Origin: Planctomycetaceae bacterium | GTDB taxonomy: Bacteria; Planctomycetota; Planctomycetia; Planctomycetales; Planctomycetaceae | Assembly: GCA_015485495.1 (NCBI GenBank) | Contig: WFTL01000070.1 | Location: 1 to 35,876, forward strand | DNA: 35,876 nucleotides | Direction: 5' to 3' | Shown here: in pieces, positions 14,991 to 25,608 of the stretch | How positions within the stretch are numbered: the first letter of the stretch is position 1 | Layout: each line of letters starts with the position of its first letter | The notes under the pieces: model-generated | What the model was told of the DNA's origin: nothing | What the model saw: only the letters and a program-made list of their open reading frames with translations | Databases searched by the model: none | Made by a program: the position numbers and the translations under genes

Positions 14991-17894
14991 ATGATTCGAG
15001 CACGCACGGAGTGGGTCATCCGGAAACGCGATGGCCGTCTTGTCCCTTTCGACACCGGTCTGATCGGCGCTGCCATTGCCAACGCCTTTCGCGCCGAACT
15101 GAACCTGGCTGCCGACCAGCCTCTGGATTCGGAAACGGATGCCGAAATCCGCGCGATCACGGAGGCGGTTGCGTCCGATGTGAGCGATGAAGCGGCAACG
15201 GATACGGGCACCACGGTCGAACGTGTCCAGGACATGGTGGAAATGGAGCTGATGAAGCAGGGCCATTTCCGCGTGGCCCGGCGGTACATCGTCTACCGGG
15301 CGGAACGGGCGAAGATCCGTTCCCTGCAGCCTGTCGATGCTCTGGACGCGGAAGCAGAACCGACGGTTCCGAAACTGCACGTGCGGCTGGAGGACGATGT
15401 GCGGGTGGAATTCGACGCCCGCCGCATCCGGCGCCGTTTCGAAGTGGCCGTGGGCGACCTGCAGGAATGCTGCGTCGATGATCTCCTCGAGGAGGTCATG
15501 AAGTCGGTGTACGACGACATTTCCGTGGCGGAAATCTATCGGGCCATGATTCTGGCGGCCCGCACCCGCATTGAACGGGACCCGGCATACGACGTCGTGG
15601 CGGCCCGGCTGCTGCGAATGGTCATCGCCAATGAAGCTCTGGGCAGTGCACCGGTTCATCCGGAAGACCTGGAACGTCTGTACCGCAATCAGTTCGAACA
15701 CTACGTCATCGACGGCATCATGGCCGATCGACTGACTCCTGAACTGCGTCAGTTCGATCTGACACGCATGGCTCAGGCCCTGCAGCCGGACCGCGATCAG
15801 CTCTTCCGTTATCCGGGGCTGCAGGCCGTTTACGACCGGTACCTGCTGCATATCGACGGCCGCCGGATCGAAATGCCGCAGTACTTCTGGATGCGTGTGG
15901 CGATGGGGCTGGCCGTCAATGAATCGGATCGCGAAGCCCGGGCGATCGAATTCTACGACATTCTGTCCACGATGCGGTTCACATCGGCCACGCCGACGCT
16001 GTTCAATTCCGCCACCAATCATCCTCAGCTCAGTTCCTGTTATCTGTCGACTGTGCAGGACGACCTGGAACACATCTTCAAGTGTGTTTCGGACAACGCG
16101 AGGCTGAGCAAGTGGGCCGGCGGTCTGGGCAACGACTGGACTCAGGTGCGGGCCACCAATGCGCACATCCGCGGCACCAACGGCCGCAGCCAGGGAGTGA
16201 TCCCGTTTCTGAAGGTCGTCAACGACACAGCCGTGGCTGTCAACCAGGGAGGCAAACGCAAAGGTGCGGTCTGTTCCTACCTGGAAACCTGGCACCTGGA
16301 TCTGGAGGAGTTTCTGGAACTGCGGAAGAACACGGGAGACGATCGGCGCCGCACGCACGACATGCACACGGCCAACTGGATCCCCGATCTGTTCATGAAA
16401 CGGGTGCGAGAAAACCGCGAGTGGACGCTGTTCAGCCCGGACGAAGTCCCCGATCTGCACGATCTGTACGGCCGTGCCTTCGAAGAACGTTACGTGGAAT
16501 ACGAACGGCTCGCCGATGAGAAGCGTCTGAGAATGTTTCGGCGGGTTCCGGCGGTGGAGCTGTGGCGAAAAATGCTCACCCGCCTGTTCGAAACGGGGCA
16601 TCCGTGGATCACATTCAAGGATCCGTCCAACATCCGGTCGCCCCAGGATCACACGGGAGTCGTCCACAGCAGCAATCTGTGCACGGAAATCCTGCTGAAT
16701 ACGTCTCCGGAGGAAACCGCCGTCTGCAATCTGGGATCGATCAACCTGCCGGCTCACATCGTCGACGGGCAGCTCGACCTGAAAATGCTCGAACAGACGG
16801 TCCGCACCGCCATGCGGATGCTGGATAATGTGATCGACATCAATTTTTATCCGACCGAGGAGGCCCGACGTTCCAACCGGCGGCACCGTCCGGTCGGGCT
16901 GGGACTGATGGGATTCCAGGATGCTCTGGCGAAGATGAACATCAGTTACGCCAGCGAGCAGGCCGTGGAATTCGCCGATCGCAGTATGGAAGCGATTTCC
17001 TGGTTCGCCATCATGGCCTCATCGGATCTGGCCGCCGAACGCGGGCCGTACGAATCCTGGCCCGGATCGAAGTGGGACCGCGGCCTGCTGCCGATCGACA
17101 CGCTGGAACTGCTGGAGAAAGAACGCGGCGTGCCCGTCGATGTCGACCGTTCGGTCACGATGGACTGGGATGCCGTCCGCCAGGCGATTGCGAAAAACGG
17201 CATGCGCAACAGCAACTGCATGGCCATCGCTCCCACCGCCACGATCTCCACGATCATCGGCGTCTCGCAGTCCATCGAACCGATTTACAAGCACCTGTAC
17301 GTGAAGAGCAATCTGTCCGGGGAGTTCACTCATGTGAATACGTCTCTGGTCAGCGAACTCAAGGAGCGCGGACTGTGGGATGCCGACATGCTGGATGCTC
17401 TGAAGTACTACGACGGCACTCTGTCGGAGATCGACCGGATTCCTGCCGACATCAAAGCCCGCTATCTGACATCCTTTGAAATCGATCCGAAATGGCTCAT
17501 CGAATGTGCTGCCCGCCGCCAGAAGTGGATCGATATGGGCCAGTCTCTGAATCTGTACATGTGCGAACCCAGCGGCCGCAAGCTGCACGACATGTACTTC
17601 CTGGCCTGGAACAAAGGACTCAAGACGACCTATTACCTGCGGACTCTGGCGGCCACGCAGATCGAAAAATCGACCGTGGATATCAACCGTTACGGTGTGC
17701 AGCCGCGGTGGATGAAAAGCCGCAGCGCATCCAGCGACATCGCCGTGACGCGCCCCGGGGCCGAACAGCCGGACGCATCGACGGCCGGCGCGGCTGCAGA
17801 AACCGCTGCGCCGCCGGCTTCCGTTCCGGCCACCGATATGTCTTCCGTGCAGGCCTGCAGTCTGGACGATCCGGACTGCGAAGCCTGCCAGTAG
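14991..17894 (+). CDS. nrdA: class I ribonucleotide reductase large subunit NrdA
   Basis: A 967-residue R1 subunit that reduces ribonucleoside diphosphates to deoxyribonucleotides in the cytoplasm together with NrdB. Two ATP-cone-like domains occupy the N-terminus (about 5-105, [15 protein letters not shown]; about 128-225, a second, more divergent copy), which fits allosteric control by ATP/dATP. Catalytic residues are all visible: the redox pair C350 (LSSCYLS) and C579 ([11 protein letters not shown]), the active-site N562-L-C564-T-E566, the radical-transfer tyrosines Y881-Y882 (KTTYYLRT) and the C-terminal shuttle pair C963-E-A-C966. The ATG at 14991 follows CAGGAG by about 10 bases. The gene is followed 116 bp later by nrdB and preceded by an NrdR-type promoter. 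Confidence 0.97.
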   Translation: MIRARTEWVIRKRDGRLVPFDTGLIGAAIANAFRAELNLAADQPLDSETDAEIRAITEAVASDVSDEAATDTGTTVERVQDMVEMELMKQGHFRVARRYIVYRAERAKIRSLQPVDALDAEAEPTVPKLHVRLEDDVRVEFDARRIRRRFEVAVGDLQECCVDDLLEEVMKSVYDDISVAEIYRAMILAARTRIERDPAYDVVAARLLRMVIANEALGSAPVHPEDLERLYRNQFEHYVIDGIMADRLTPELRQFDLTRMAQALQPDRDQLFRYPGLQAVYDRYLLHIDGRRIEMPQYFWMRVAMGLAVNESDREARAIEFYDILSTMRFTSATPTLFNSATNHPQLSSCYLSTVQDDLEHIFKCVSDNARLSKWAGGLGNDWTQVRATNAHIRGTNGRSQGVIPFLKVVNDTAVAVNQGGKRKGAVCSYLETWHLDLEEFLELRKNTGDDRRRTHDMHTANWIPDLFMKRVRENREWTLFSPDEVPDLHDLYGRAFEERYVEYERLADEKRLRMFRRVPAVELWRKMLTRLFETGHPWITFKDPSNIRSPQDHTGVVHSSNLCTEILLNTSPEETAVCNLGSINLPAHIVDGQLDLKMLEQTVRTAMRMLDNVIDINFYPTEEARRSNRRHRPVGLGLMGFQDALAKMNISYASEQAVEFADRSMEAISWFAIMASSDLAAERGPYESWPGSKWDRGLLPIDTLELLEKERGVPVDVDRSVTMDWDAVRQAIAKNGMRNSNCMAIAPTATISTIIGVSQSIEPIYKHLYVKSNLSGEFTHVNTSLVSELKERGLWDADMLDALKYYDGTLSEIDRIPADIKARYLTSFEIDPKWLIECAARRQKWIDMGQSLNLYMCEPSGRKLHDMYFLAWNKGLKTTYYLRTLAATQIEKSTVDINRYGVQPRWMKSRSASSDIAVTRPGAEQPDASTAGAAAETAAPPASVPATDMSSVQACSLDDPDCEACQ

Positions 17895-18010
17895 TCGTCG
17901 GCCGGCGCGCGGGCCGTCTCACGGAGACAGCTTCTTCGCCGGCTGAACCCGTGTCGTCTTTTCTCTGAATCGACGTCTTTCGTTTGGTTTCCCGCTGTCC
18001 CAGGAGTGTC

Positions 18011-19072
<1,062 letters not shown>

Positions 19073-19092
19073 CCGGACGCAGGAAGTCCGTA

Positions 19093-19128
19093 TCTGCAGC
19101 CGGACGGCCGCTTCCGGACGGCTGCAGA
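19093..19128. terminator. strong hairpin between nrdB and the convergent GNAT gene
   Basis: TCTGCAGCCG (19093-19102) pairs perfectly with CGGCTGCAGA (19119-19128). Inside it, GA/GA forms a symmetric internal loop and CGG/CCG a further short stem. It lies 20 bp after the nrdB stop and 50 bp from the stop of the convergent gene. No U-tract follows, but position and stability favour a bidirectional terminator. Confidence 0.55.
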
Positions 19129-19178
19129 CATCGGCCGGACATCTTTCCCCAGACCGTCTGCCGCGGCCTGCGGCGCTT

Positions 19179-20111
19179 CTAGGCGGTTTCCGGGAGGAAA
19201 GCCGGAATGTTGACGCCCCGAAACGGCTGGAATTCGCCACGCACCTGACAGAAGTGCATTTCGCAGTTGCGCCCTCCCCAGTCGTACAGCTGCCGGACCA
19301 GCCGCGTTTTCTCCATGGGAATCACGGCCACCGGACTGAGCCCCTGGTAACGGTCCAGTTCCACAGCGATCAGTGCCGCCGCATCGTCTTCCGTCCGCGT
19401 CACTCCAGGTCCCAGCATGCAGGACGCCGGGTGCCGGGAAGAAATGAGAAATCCGTCCAGATCGCCTTGCGCTGATTCCACCACACTCACATGCCACAGC
19501 CCGCGGGCGTTGTCGATGCAGTATCGGTAATCCTCCCGACGACTGATGCCGCTGACTTCCTGCTCCAGCGCCGCCATCGCCTCCACGTCTTCCGGAACGG
19601 CAGGACGCACACGGTCCCGACCGGGATGCCTGCAGTTCAGACCTCCCGCAGGAACCTGAAACATCATGTCCTGGTAGCTGTATCGCGGCACGAATCCGTA
19701 GCGATTGTACAGGGAGAACGAATCCACATTCAGGGCGCTCTGCGTGAGCCTCAAGGCAGGAAACCCGCCTCGATCCGTGTAATCGATGATGTGTCGCAGC
19801 AGGGCTGCTCCCAGACCGCGTCCAAAATGACTGGGACTGACTGTCATGATGCCCAGACTGACGTGGGATTCCCGGGGATGATAGAAACAGGACGCCATCA
19901 GGATGCCCGTCTCGGGATGTTCCGCGGCAATCGAACATCCGGGCGACAGATCGTTGTACGTATCGTAGAAGATTTCCACATCGCGCGGTTCGCATGTGTA
20001 GATGTCAGGACATCCGTGTTTCGCATACCAGACATTGATGGAAGCGAAAATGAGTTCGCCGACCGCATGACGATCGGCATCCGTCAGAGATCGCAGCACA
20101 GGCTGTGACAT
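19179..20111 (-). CDS. GNAT-family N-acetyltransferase, probably two GNAT domains
   Basis: A 310-residue cytoplasmic protein. The N-terminal half is a clear GNAT acetyltransferase: LGIMTVSPSHFGRGLGAALL (about 86-104) is motif A with the acetyl-CoA pyrophosphate-binding R/G-x-x-G-x-G loop (G97-R-G-L-G101), followed by the acceptor-side motif NVDSFSLYNRYGFVPRYSY. From about residue 180 (RVRPAVPEDVEAMAALEQEV) a second GNAT-like unit appears to start, lacking a clean motif A, so it may be structural. The acyl acceptor cannot be predicted. It lies 93 bp downstream of upp on the same strand and is probably the last gene of that run. Confidence 0.8.
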   Translation of the reverse strand: MSQPVLRSLTDADRHAVGELIFASINVWYAKHGCPDIYTCEPRDVEIFYDTYNDLSPGCSIAAEHPETGILMASCFYHPRESHVSLGIMTVSPSHFGRGLGAALLRHIIDYTDRGGFPALRLTQSALNVDSFSLYNRYGFVPRYSYQDMMFQVPAGGLNCRHPGRDRVRPAVPEDVEAMAALEQEVSGISRREDYRYCIDNARGLWHVSVVESAQGDLDGFLISSRHPASCMLGPGVTRTEDDAAALIAVELDRYQGLSPVAVIPMEKTRLVRQLYDWGGRNCEMHFCQVRGEFQPFRGVNIPAFLPETA

Positions 20112-20204
20112 GAAACGCGCCTTTCCGGTTCTGTCTGGTGTTTTTGATGAAGTCCCCGCAGCCGCACGGCCGTTCCCGTCGAACGACTGCCGCCGGCTGA
20201 CCGA

Positions 20205-20852
20205 TCAGGTGCCGAACAGGCGGTCTCCCGCATCGCCCAGTCCGGGACAGATGAACCTGCGATCATTCAGTTCCCGATCGATCGCACAGCAGAAAACGGG
20301 AACGTCCGGATGCTGATTCCGCAGACAGGAAATGCCTTCGGGCGCTGCAATCACAGACACCATCCGCACATCGCCGATTCCCCGCTGCCGCAGCAGGCGG
20401 ACCGCCTCCCCCGCGGATCCTCCCGTGGCCAGCATCGGATCGAGCACCAGCGCGACATCCGGAGGATCCCCCGCGGGCAGTTTTTGATAATAGTGGACCG
20501 GCTGCGCCGTCTGTTCATCGCGATACATCCCCAGATGCCACACTTCCGCCTGTGGAACCAGATCGAGCAGTGGCCGGGTGAAAATCAGCCCGGCCCGCAG
20601 AATCGGCACGGCGGCGACGCGTCCGGCAAGATGCCGGCCGGCGGCGGTTTCCAGAGGAGTTTCCACCGTCACCGACTGCGTCGGCAGTGTCCTGGTCGCT
20701 TCGGACAGCAGCAGCACCGCCAGCACCTCCATGTGCCGGCGAAAATCGGCAGCCGCCGTCGATCGGTCGCGGAGACACGTCAGGTGATGCTGAACCACGC
20801 TGTGATCCAGAACGGTCACATGACTGCACACGCCGAAACCTCCCGATTTCAT
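20205..20852 (-). CDS. upp: uracil phosphoribosyltransferase
   Basis: A 215-residue enzyme of pyrimidine salvage that makes UMP from uracil and PRPP in the cytoplasm. The PRPP-binding loop VALVLDPMLATGGSA (133-147) is the UPRT-specific form; VPILRAGL (82-89), the LGMYRDE region, and the C-terminal uracil-binding GLGDAGDRLFGT are also present. Length is slightly over the bacterial norm of about 208. The start ATG (20850-20852) overlaps the stop of the arsC-like gene by four bases (ATGA), so translation is probably coupled to it. Confidence 0.95.
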   Translation of the reverse strand: MKSGGFGVCSHVTVLDHSVVQHHLTCLRDRSTAAADFRRHMEVLAVLLLSEATRTLPTQSVTVETPLETAAGRHLAGRVAAVPILRAGLIFTRPLLDLVPQAEVWHLGMYRDEQTAQPVHYYQKLPAGDPPDVALVLDPMLATGGSAGEAVRLLRQRGIGDVRMVSVIAAPEGISCLRNQHPDVPVFCCAIDRELNDRRFICPGLGDAGDRLFGT

Positions 20853-21205
20853 CCGTCCAGCAGCCGGTCGATGTTTTCCGGAGGCCGCCCGATCACGGCG
20901 CGATCGCCGCGCACAACGATCGGGCGTTCAATCAGACGGGGGTATTCGGTGAGCAGACGGATGGCCGCGCTGTCCGAATATTTCGCATCCGGATCCCCCA
21001 CTTCAGCGAACAGTTTTTCGCGGCGGCGGATGAGTTCCCGGGCGGGGATGCCCAAAGCCCGCACAATTTTTCGCAGCCGGGCACCGGACGGCGGGTCCTT
21101 CAGGTATTCGATGACCTTCGGTTCGATGCCCCGTTCCCGCAGAAGCTGCAGAGTCTGACGGCTCTTCGTGCAGCGCGGATTATGGTAAATCACAACAGAA
21201 CACAT
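20849..21205 (-). CDS. arsC: ArsC-family reductase (glutaredoxin-type arsenate reductase)
   Basis: A 118-residue thioredoxin-fold protein of the ArsC/YffB family. The residues used by E. coli plasmid ArsC are at matching positions: Cys12 in YHNPRCTKSR, Arg60 in RELIRRRE, Arg94 in IERPIVV and Arg107 in VIGRPPE. It should reduce arsenate to arsenite using glutaredoxin, though some members have other thiol-redox substrates and no arsenite pump or ArsR regulator is nearby. The ATG at 21205 (MCSVVIYHNP) fits the family start; an in-frame start at 21280 would add a Cys-rich stretch not found in the family. Overlaps upp by four bases. Confidence 0.88.
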   Translation of the reverse strand: MCSVVIYHNPRCTKSRQTLQLLRERGIEPKVIEYLKDPPSGARLRKIVRALGIPARELIRRREKLFAEVGDPDAKYSDSAAIRLLTEYPRLIERPIVVRGDRAVIGRPPENIDRLLDG

Positions 21206-21323
21206 ACGGCACCTGCATTCATCGCACCGTGCGCCCGGACGAAACCGGCAGACCGGACAGACGGCGGTTCCGATCGACAACCGCCATGCAGGATAGCGTC
21301 GAGCTCCAGGAAATTCTTCTCAC

Positions 21324-21881
21324 TCAGGCCGCATCGGCATCGAACTGCCGGAGACGGTTCGACGGCTTGTATCGTTCTGAGCTGTCTCGGAGCGAATACC
21401 GCATGTAGTAGGCGTCTTCCAGAGTGTCGTCGTAGTGATTCCGAAGCACGGACAGCGCCCGAAACCGGCAGGCACCGAAGAACAGCTGAGCGGCCAGGTT
21501 GGTCTCCCGAACCTCCAGGACGATCTCTCGCCGCCGCTGCTGCGACAGCTTGTCGATCAGCCGCTGCACCATCTGCCGGCCGATTCCTTCCCGGCGATGA
21601 TCGGGCGACACGGCAAAATTCAGGATCCGCAGCATCGACTGATGGAGTTCGTAGATCATGAACCCGACAATGCGGTGATCCCGTTCGGCAACCGTGCCGA
21701 TGCAGTTTCGCTGGCGCAGGCAGCAGAGAAACTCTTCTTCGGTCCACGGATACTCGAAGCTGCCACGTTCGATGGCCAGAACCTCGTCCATGTCACGACG
21801 AATGAGCCAGCGAATGAGCACCGAAGACCCGGATCCGGAATCTTCCTGAGACGACTGGCCGTGGTTTCGCTTCAATCCCAT
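21324..21881 (-). CDS. rimI: RimI-like ribosomal-protein-alanine N-acetyltransferase
   Basis: A 185-residue GNAT enzyme. The N-terminal part after a variable, polar 20-residue extension has RRDMDEVLAIERGSFEYPWT, the RimI-type substrate region; motif A is VSPDHRREGIGRQMV (91-105); LEVRETNLAAQLFF (122-135) carries the catalytic-region Glu and the Asn of RimI proteins. Known members acetylate the N-terminus of ribosomal protein S18 or other proteins. The ATG at 21881 is preferred over the one at 21893 because GGAGG lies 5 bases before it. It lies 118 bp upstream of the arsC-like gene and may start the run rimI-arsC-upp-GNAT. Confidence 0.85.
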   Translation of the reverse strand: MGLKRNHGQSSQEDSGSGSSVLIRWLIRRDMDEVLAIERGSFEYPWTEEEFLCCLRQRNCIGTVAERDHRIVGFMIYELHQSMLRILNFAVSPDHRREGIGRQMVQRLIDKLSQQRRREIVLEVRETNLAAQLFFGACRFRALSVLRNHYDDTLEDAYYMRYSLRDSSERYKPSNRLRQFDADAA

Positions 21882-22264
21882 GACGGCCTCCATGCCGACG
21901 CGATCTGAAGAACAGTCACAGCGGGAAAATCACAGGCCTTCCCGCTGGCAGGAACGTATCAGATTCCTGGCGACGTCGTCCATGCCAAACGGCCTGTCGT
22001 CCGATGGCCGGACGAAAAATCCGCATCGCGCTCACGGCATCGGCAGATTCCGCTGAATGACGGGTTTTCTGACGACAGGCTGTTCCCGCCCTGTGCTGCT
22101 CAGCCGGCCAGTCCGCCCGTGCGGAATCCGGAAACGAGGCGTTGAATGCGCGTAAGTCCGGACTTAGAATCGGGTTTCCGTGCCCCTGCGACGGAATCAG
22201 GGCGTTGATTTCCAGGAAACTTCCGCCGGACTGTTCCGGGAACAGGTCCCGTGCGCATCTGCTG
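21882..22264. other. 383-bp divergent intergenic region
   Basis: It separates rimI (minus) from the DUF1080 gene (plus). It holds a sigma70-like promoter at 22142-22170 for the plus-strand gene and a hairpin, CAGCGGGA (21919-21926) with TCCCGCTG (21940-21947), in the rimI leader side. I see no gene or recognised RNA. Confidence 0.45.
22142..22170 (+). promoter_or_regulatory. sigma70-like promoter of the DUF1080 gene
   Basis: TTGAAT (22142-22147), a 17-base spacer and TAGAAT (22165-22170). The -10 is 5/6 and the -35 is 4/6 to consensus. The predicted transcription start, near 22177, lies upstream of the ATG at 22265, which supports that start over an upstream in-frame codon. Confidence 0.5.
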
Positions 22265-22981
22265 ATGTCTGAACCGACGATCGCTCGTTCATTACACGCC
22301 CGCCGTCTGTCGCTTTCGTGTGCCGTCCTGGCCGCCGTCTGCGCCGGAACTGTTCTGTCCGTACGTGCCGCGACACCCGATGCCACGGAATCCGGATTCT
22401 GGGGAGAACCCCGGGATCTTCTGGAGAAGGAGCTGGAGGCCTGCTGGGAATGGTTTTCTTCTGAAGAATCACCGCCGGCGCATGAAGTCTGGAAGCGGAA
22501 AGTTTCCGACAATCCCGGTGAGGTGGAACTGATCTGCACGGGAAATCCCCGTGGTTTTCTCCATACGAAAGATCAGTACGCCGATTTCGACCTGCAGTTC
22601 GAATGGCGCTACGCTTCTGACCCCAACGGCAACAGCGGTGTCCTCATCTTCACGCAGAACGATGCCCGGCTGTGGCCCACGTCCATCCAGGTCCAGCTCC
22701 ATCAGCCCGTCGCCGGCAGCGTCTTCCCGGTGGGAGACGCCGTCACCGATGCCACCGTGAGTAAAGAAGGTCTGGCACGAGCCGTCGGGGAATGGAATCA
22801 GTGCCGCATCGTGAGCCGGAACGGGACGGTCGTCGTCCACATCAACGGCCGGAAAGCGGGGGAGGTCACCGGCTGTCGGCCCTCCGTCGGTTCCATCGCC
22901 ATTCAGAGTGAAGGGTCCGAGGTGCACTTCCGCCGGATGAGGCTGCGCCTTCCCGCTGCTCCGGAACCAGACGGCCCATGA
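22265..22981 (+). CDS. exported DUF1080 (3-keto-disaccharide hydrolase-like) protein
   Basis: A 238-residue protein with a signal peptide (basic n-region then LSLSCAVLAAVCAGTVLSV, cleavage near VRA/ATP, residue 35) and one DUF1080 domain. The beta-sandwich strands are recognisable: LICTGNPRGFLHTKDQYADF, DLQFEWRYASDPNGNSGVLI, IQVQLHQP, GEWNQCRIVSRNGTVVVHIN and GSIAIQSEGSEVHFRRMRLR. The family, also called 3-keto-disaccharide hydrolase, is concanavalin-like and very expanded in Planctomycetes, where it is tied to carbohydrate breakdown outside the cytoplasm. The ATG at 22265 is chosen because the signal peptide begins there; the frame extends up to 22142. Confidence 0.88.
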   Translation: MSEPTIARSLHARRLSLSCAVLAAVCAGTVLSVRAATPDATESGFWGEPRDLLEKELEACWEWFSSEESPPAHEVWKRKVSDNPGEVELICTGNPRGFLHTKDQYADFDLQFEWRYASDPNGNSGVLIFTQNDARLWPTSIQVQLHQPVAGSVFPVGDAVTDATVSKEGLARAVGEWNQCRIVSRNGTVVVHINGRKAGEVTGCRPSVGSIAIQSEGSEVHFRRMRLRLPAAPEPDGP

Positions 22982-23022
22982 ACGACGGACGGCCCCTGTC
23001 GTCTGCTCAGAATCGCCGACCG

Positions 23023-25401
23023 TCACGCCCGCTGCTGACGCCGAAACCGTGTGAACAGATCGCGAAAACGGATCACCGATTCGCCGTTGTCGCTGCCGCC
23101 CGATTCTTCCGCCTGCCACGCAGCTTCCTCATCGCACGCAGCGACAGACAGTGCCGGCCGCTGATCCACGGGAACAGGACAGCATTCCGCACCAGCGGCA
23201 GCTTTCACCGCGCCGGTCCCCGGCAGCATCGTCAGCGGCTGACCACAGTGGGGCGGCCGATGCGATGGTGTGGACAGACCGGAGGCACTGTGGAGACTCA
23301 CCGGGGATTCGCCCGGTGGCGATACGCTGTCGCGGCTGTTCCGACGCCGCTGATGTGTCTGCGGCACCGGCGCATGCAGAACCGATCTATCGGCCGCTTT
23401 GCGCCGAAGCGGTTCCAGGTCCCGCTGAATCTCCTGGACCGAATCGGCGATGGCCGTGACATCGCCTGCGATGTCATCCACCGACACCGGCAGTGTGAAC
23501 AGACGATCCCGGACCGTTGCGGCCATCACGTCTCCGGATTCCGATGTGCCTGCTTCTGTACCCCCCTCAGAAACATCGGCGATTTTCAGGACCGGCCGGC
23601 ACTCCTCCGCAGCCGCACTTTCCGTCAGTGCTGCAGACGGAGTTCCCGGAACGTTCGGCAGATGACACAACGAAGCGGTCTCAGCAGACGGAACGAGAAG
23701 CTGGCCGGCCTTCCAGGTTACCGATTCTGTGACATCCACGACCGGATGTTCGGATTCCGACGGACAGCCGGCTTCTTCCCCTGCAGACTCAGCCAGTTCG
23801 TCGGCTTCGCTGAACTGCTCGGCAACGTCGATCGATGCTGACGGGGCCAGATGTTCGGTGGAAGGCGGCCACTGCGGATCCGGATCTTCCGGAGCCGGAA
23901 TGCAGATGGCGTATCGGCCGATCCCATCCGTCGACAGCGATGCATCCGAACCAGGCGCATCCGCCGCAGGTTCGCTGAACCAGCGGCGAATCGTGTCTCG
24001 ACACGATCGGGGACGAGCTTCCCAGCAGCCGGCCGGCTGCCAGACGGCCTGTTCGTCTGAGCGAACATTTGTGGAATCCGGGCCGGCCTCATCACCTCCC
24101 GCTTCGGATGCGGCCGTGGCTGCCGACACACGTTCTTCAGACAGCCGCTGCAGCCTCCGATCCAGCTCAACATCGATCTCCACGGACGGTTCGCCCACAT
24201 CCTCGAACTCTTCCGCATCGATGTCATCGAGCACATCGGTCGGTCGGTCGGCGGACCATTCCGAATGATTCGCCGGATCGATCTGTGCCGGCTGAGCATC
24301 GGTTGTCTGTTCCGACACGTCCCGCGAAGCGGCTTCCTCGCTCTGTTCGGCGTCCGGATTCGGGATGTCCGCTCCAACGCCATCCGGCATCTCTCTGCAG
24401 TTCTCCCGATCGTTCGACAGGCGGTCGGTCGCAGCATCGTTTTCCTTCGGCGACAGCACAGCACCGGGCGCCGGCGCTCCGATTTCAATCACGCCGTCAG
24501 AACAGGACTGCCATGGGGATGGGGCCGCTGATGCTGATTCTGTCAGGGCATCGTCGCGGGCATCGGCAATGGACAGATTCCAGGACTGCGGCAGATCTTT
24601 CAGGCTGTCCAGGGCTGCAATGACGGTATCGCGGGTCACCTGCTGTTCGTTCTGCCGACAGGCCAGCATGAGCGATTCGTCGGCCAGCACATTCAGACAC
24701 CGCACATTGCCGGCCGCCGCCTCGACAACAGCCTCCACAGCTTCCGCCGTGAAACACCGGGTCAGGTCCGATCCCGCATCGGCCAGACGCGATCGGAGAT
24801 ACTCAACGGATTCCGACATTTTCAGCGGTGCCAGAAATGTCAGAAACCGAATCCGACGGGCCAGACCGGCCACCGCAGGTCGGGCCAGCGTTTCTTCCAG
24901 AGACAGCGCGCCGGCCAGCAGGACGCGGCACAGAGGATGCACATCCGACCGCTGTTCCAGCAGGAACTGCAGTTCCATGAACAGTTCCCCGTCCAGCAGA
25001 TGTGCGTCATCGATCAGCAGAGCGATCGGTCCCCAGAATTCCACGCACTTCTGCAGGTGGTTCACGACGTCCCAGCGATCACTGCTGCCCGGAACCGGGT
25101 GTCCTTCCAGTGTCCGCAGACCGCGTCGAATTCCCACGTACAGTTCATCGGTGGAATTCAGAGACGTCCCGGGAAGGACGATCGCCTGTCCCTGGCGAGC
25201 CAGAAGCGACCGGATGTGGTGCAGCAGAGCCGTCTTGCCGACGCCATCGGGGCCGGTGATGACCACGATGCCGGACGCGGACTGCATCACATGCCTGACC
25301 CGCAGAATCAGTTCCTCACTGGATTCTGAAGCGAAAAACGGCCCGTTGACCGGGGTGCCGCTGAACGGCAGGGCGCTGAATCCGAAATGCTGCTCGTACA
25401 T
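23023..25401 (-). CDS. ExeA/GspA-like AAA ATPase with a long acidic low-complexity tail
   Basis: A 792-residue protein. Residues 1-270 are an ExeA/GspA-type AAA ATPase: the family start MYEQHFGFSALPFSGTP, Walker A GPDGVGKT (50-57), Walker B IALLIDDAH (126-134), and the helical lid ending with NVRCLNVLADESLMLA. The ATG at 25401 is chosen because MYE..FG...PF is the usual N-terminus; the open frame extends 20 residues further. Residues about 270-792 are Asp/Glu/Ser/Ala-rich and look disordered, with no transmembrane segment or peptidoglycan-binding domain that I can see; the last residues are basic (RDLFTRFRRQQRA). Relatives drive secretin assembly or transposition target choice; here there are no secretion genes beside it. 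It lies 207 bp after lpxB. Confidence 0.8.
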   Translation of the reverse strand: MYEQHFGFSALPFSGTPVNGPFFASESSEELILRVRHVMQSASGIVVITGPDGVGKTALLHHIRSLLARQGQAIVLPGTSLNSTDELYVGIRRGLRTLEGHPVPGSSDRWDVVNHLQKCVEFWGPIALLIDDAHLLDGELFMELQFLLEQRSDVHPLCRVLLAGALSLEETLARPAVAGLARRIRFLTFLAPLKMSESVEYLRSRLADAGSDLTRCFTAEAVEAVVEAAAGNVRCLNVLADESLMLACRQNEQQVTRDTVIAALDSLKDLPQSWNLSIADARDDALTESASAAPSPWQSCSDGVIEIGAPAPGAVLSPKENDAATDRLSNDRENCREMPDGVGADIPNPDAEQSEEAASRDVSEQTTDAQPAQIDPANHSEWSADRPTDVLDDIDAEEFEDVGEPSVEIDVELDRRLQRLSEERVSAATAASEAGGDEAGPDSTNVRSDEQAVWQPAGCWEARPRSCRDTIRRWFSEPAADAPGSDASLSTDGIGRYAICIPAPEDPDPQWPPSTEHLAPSASIDVAEQFSEADELAESAGEEAGCPSESEHPVVDVTESVTWKAGQLLVPSAETASLCHLPNVPGTPSAALTESAAAEECRPVLKIADVSEGGTEAGTSESGDVMAATVRDRLFTLPVSVDDIAGDVTAIADSVQEIQRDLEPLRRKAADRSVLHAPVPQTHQRRRNSRDSVSPPGESPVSLHSASGLSTPSHRPPHCGQPLTMLPGTGAVKAAAGAECCPVPVDQRPALSVAACDEEAAWQAEESGGSDNGESVIRFRDLFTRFRRQQRA

Positions 25402-25608
25402 CCGTGTATCCGACGGCGGCGCCGATCTCCGATCGGCAGAAATCACCGGTGTCGGGCGCACCGGTCCCGTCTGAACATCGAACCAGGAAATCCGCGATCT
25501 TTAGTGTCGTGGACGGGATTCAGAATCCCCCCGCTCAACCGGTCCTGCAGGGCAAACCAGGGGAACCGGACGGGCGCAGCAGCGAAACAGAATCGCCGGA
25601 ATCCTGCA

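Noticed and set aside
14630-15190. Small gene in the nrd leader overlapping nrdA
   Set aside because: Composition is non-protein-like, it overlaps the nrdA ATP-cone, and no ribosome-binding site is seen.
14976-16886. 636-codon open frame on the minus strand
   Set aside because: It is antisense to nrdA, whose catalytic residues are complete. The frame stays open through GC-rich codon bias and its His/Gln/Arg/Val-rich translation matches no family.
21916-22539. 207-codon minus-strand frame across the rimI/DUF1080 gap
   Set aside because: Half of it is antisense to the DUF1080 gene and its Ser/Arg-rich translation has no domain.
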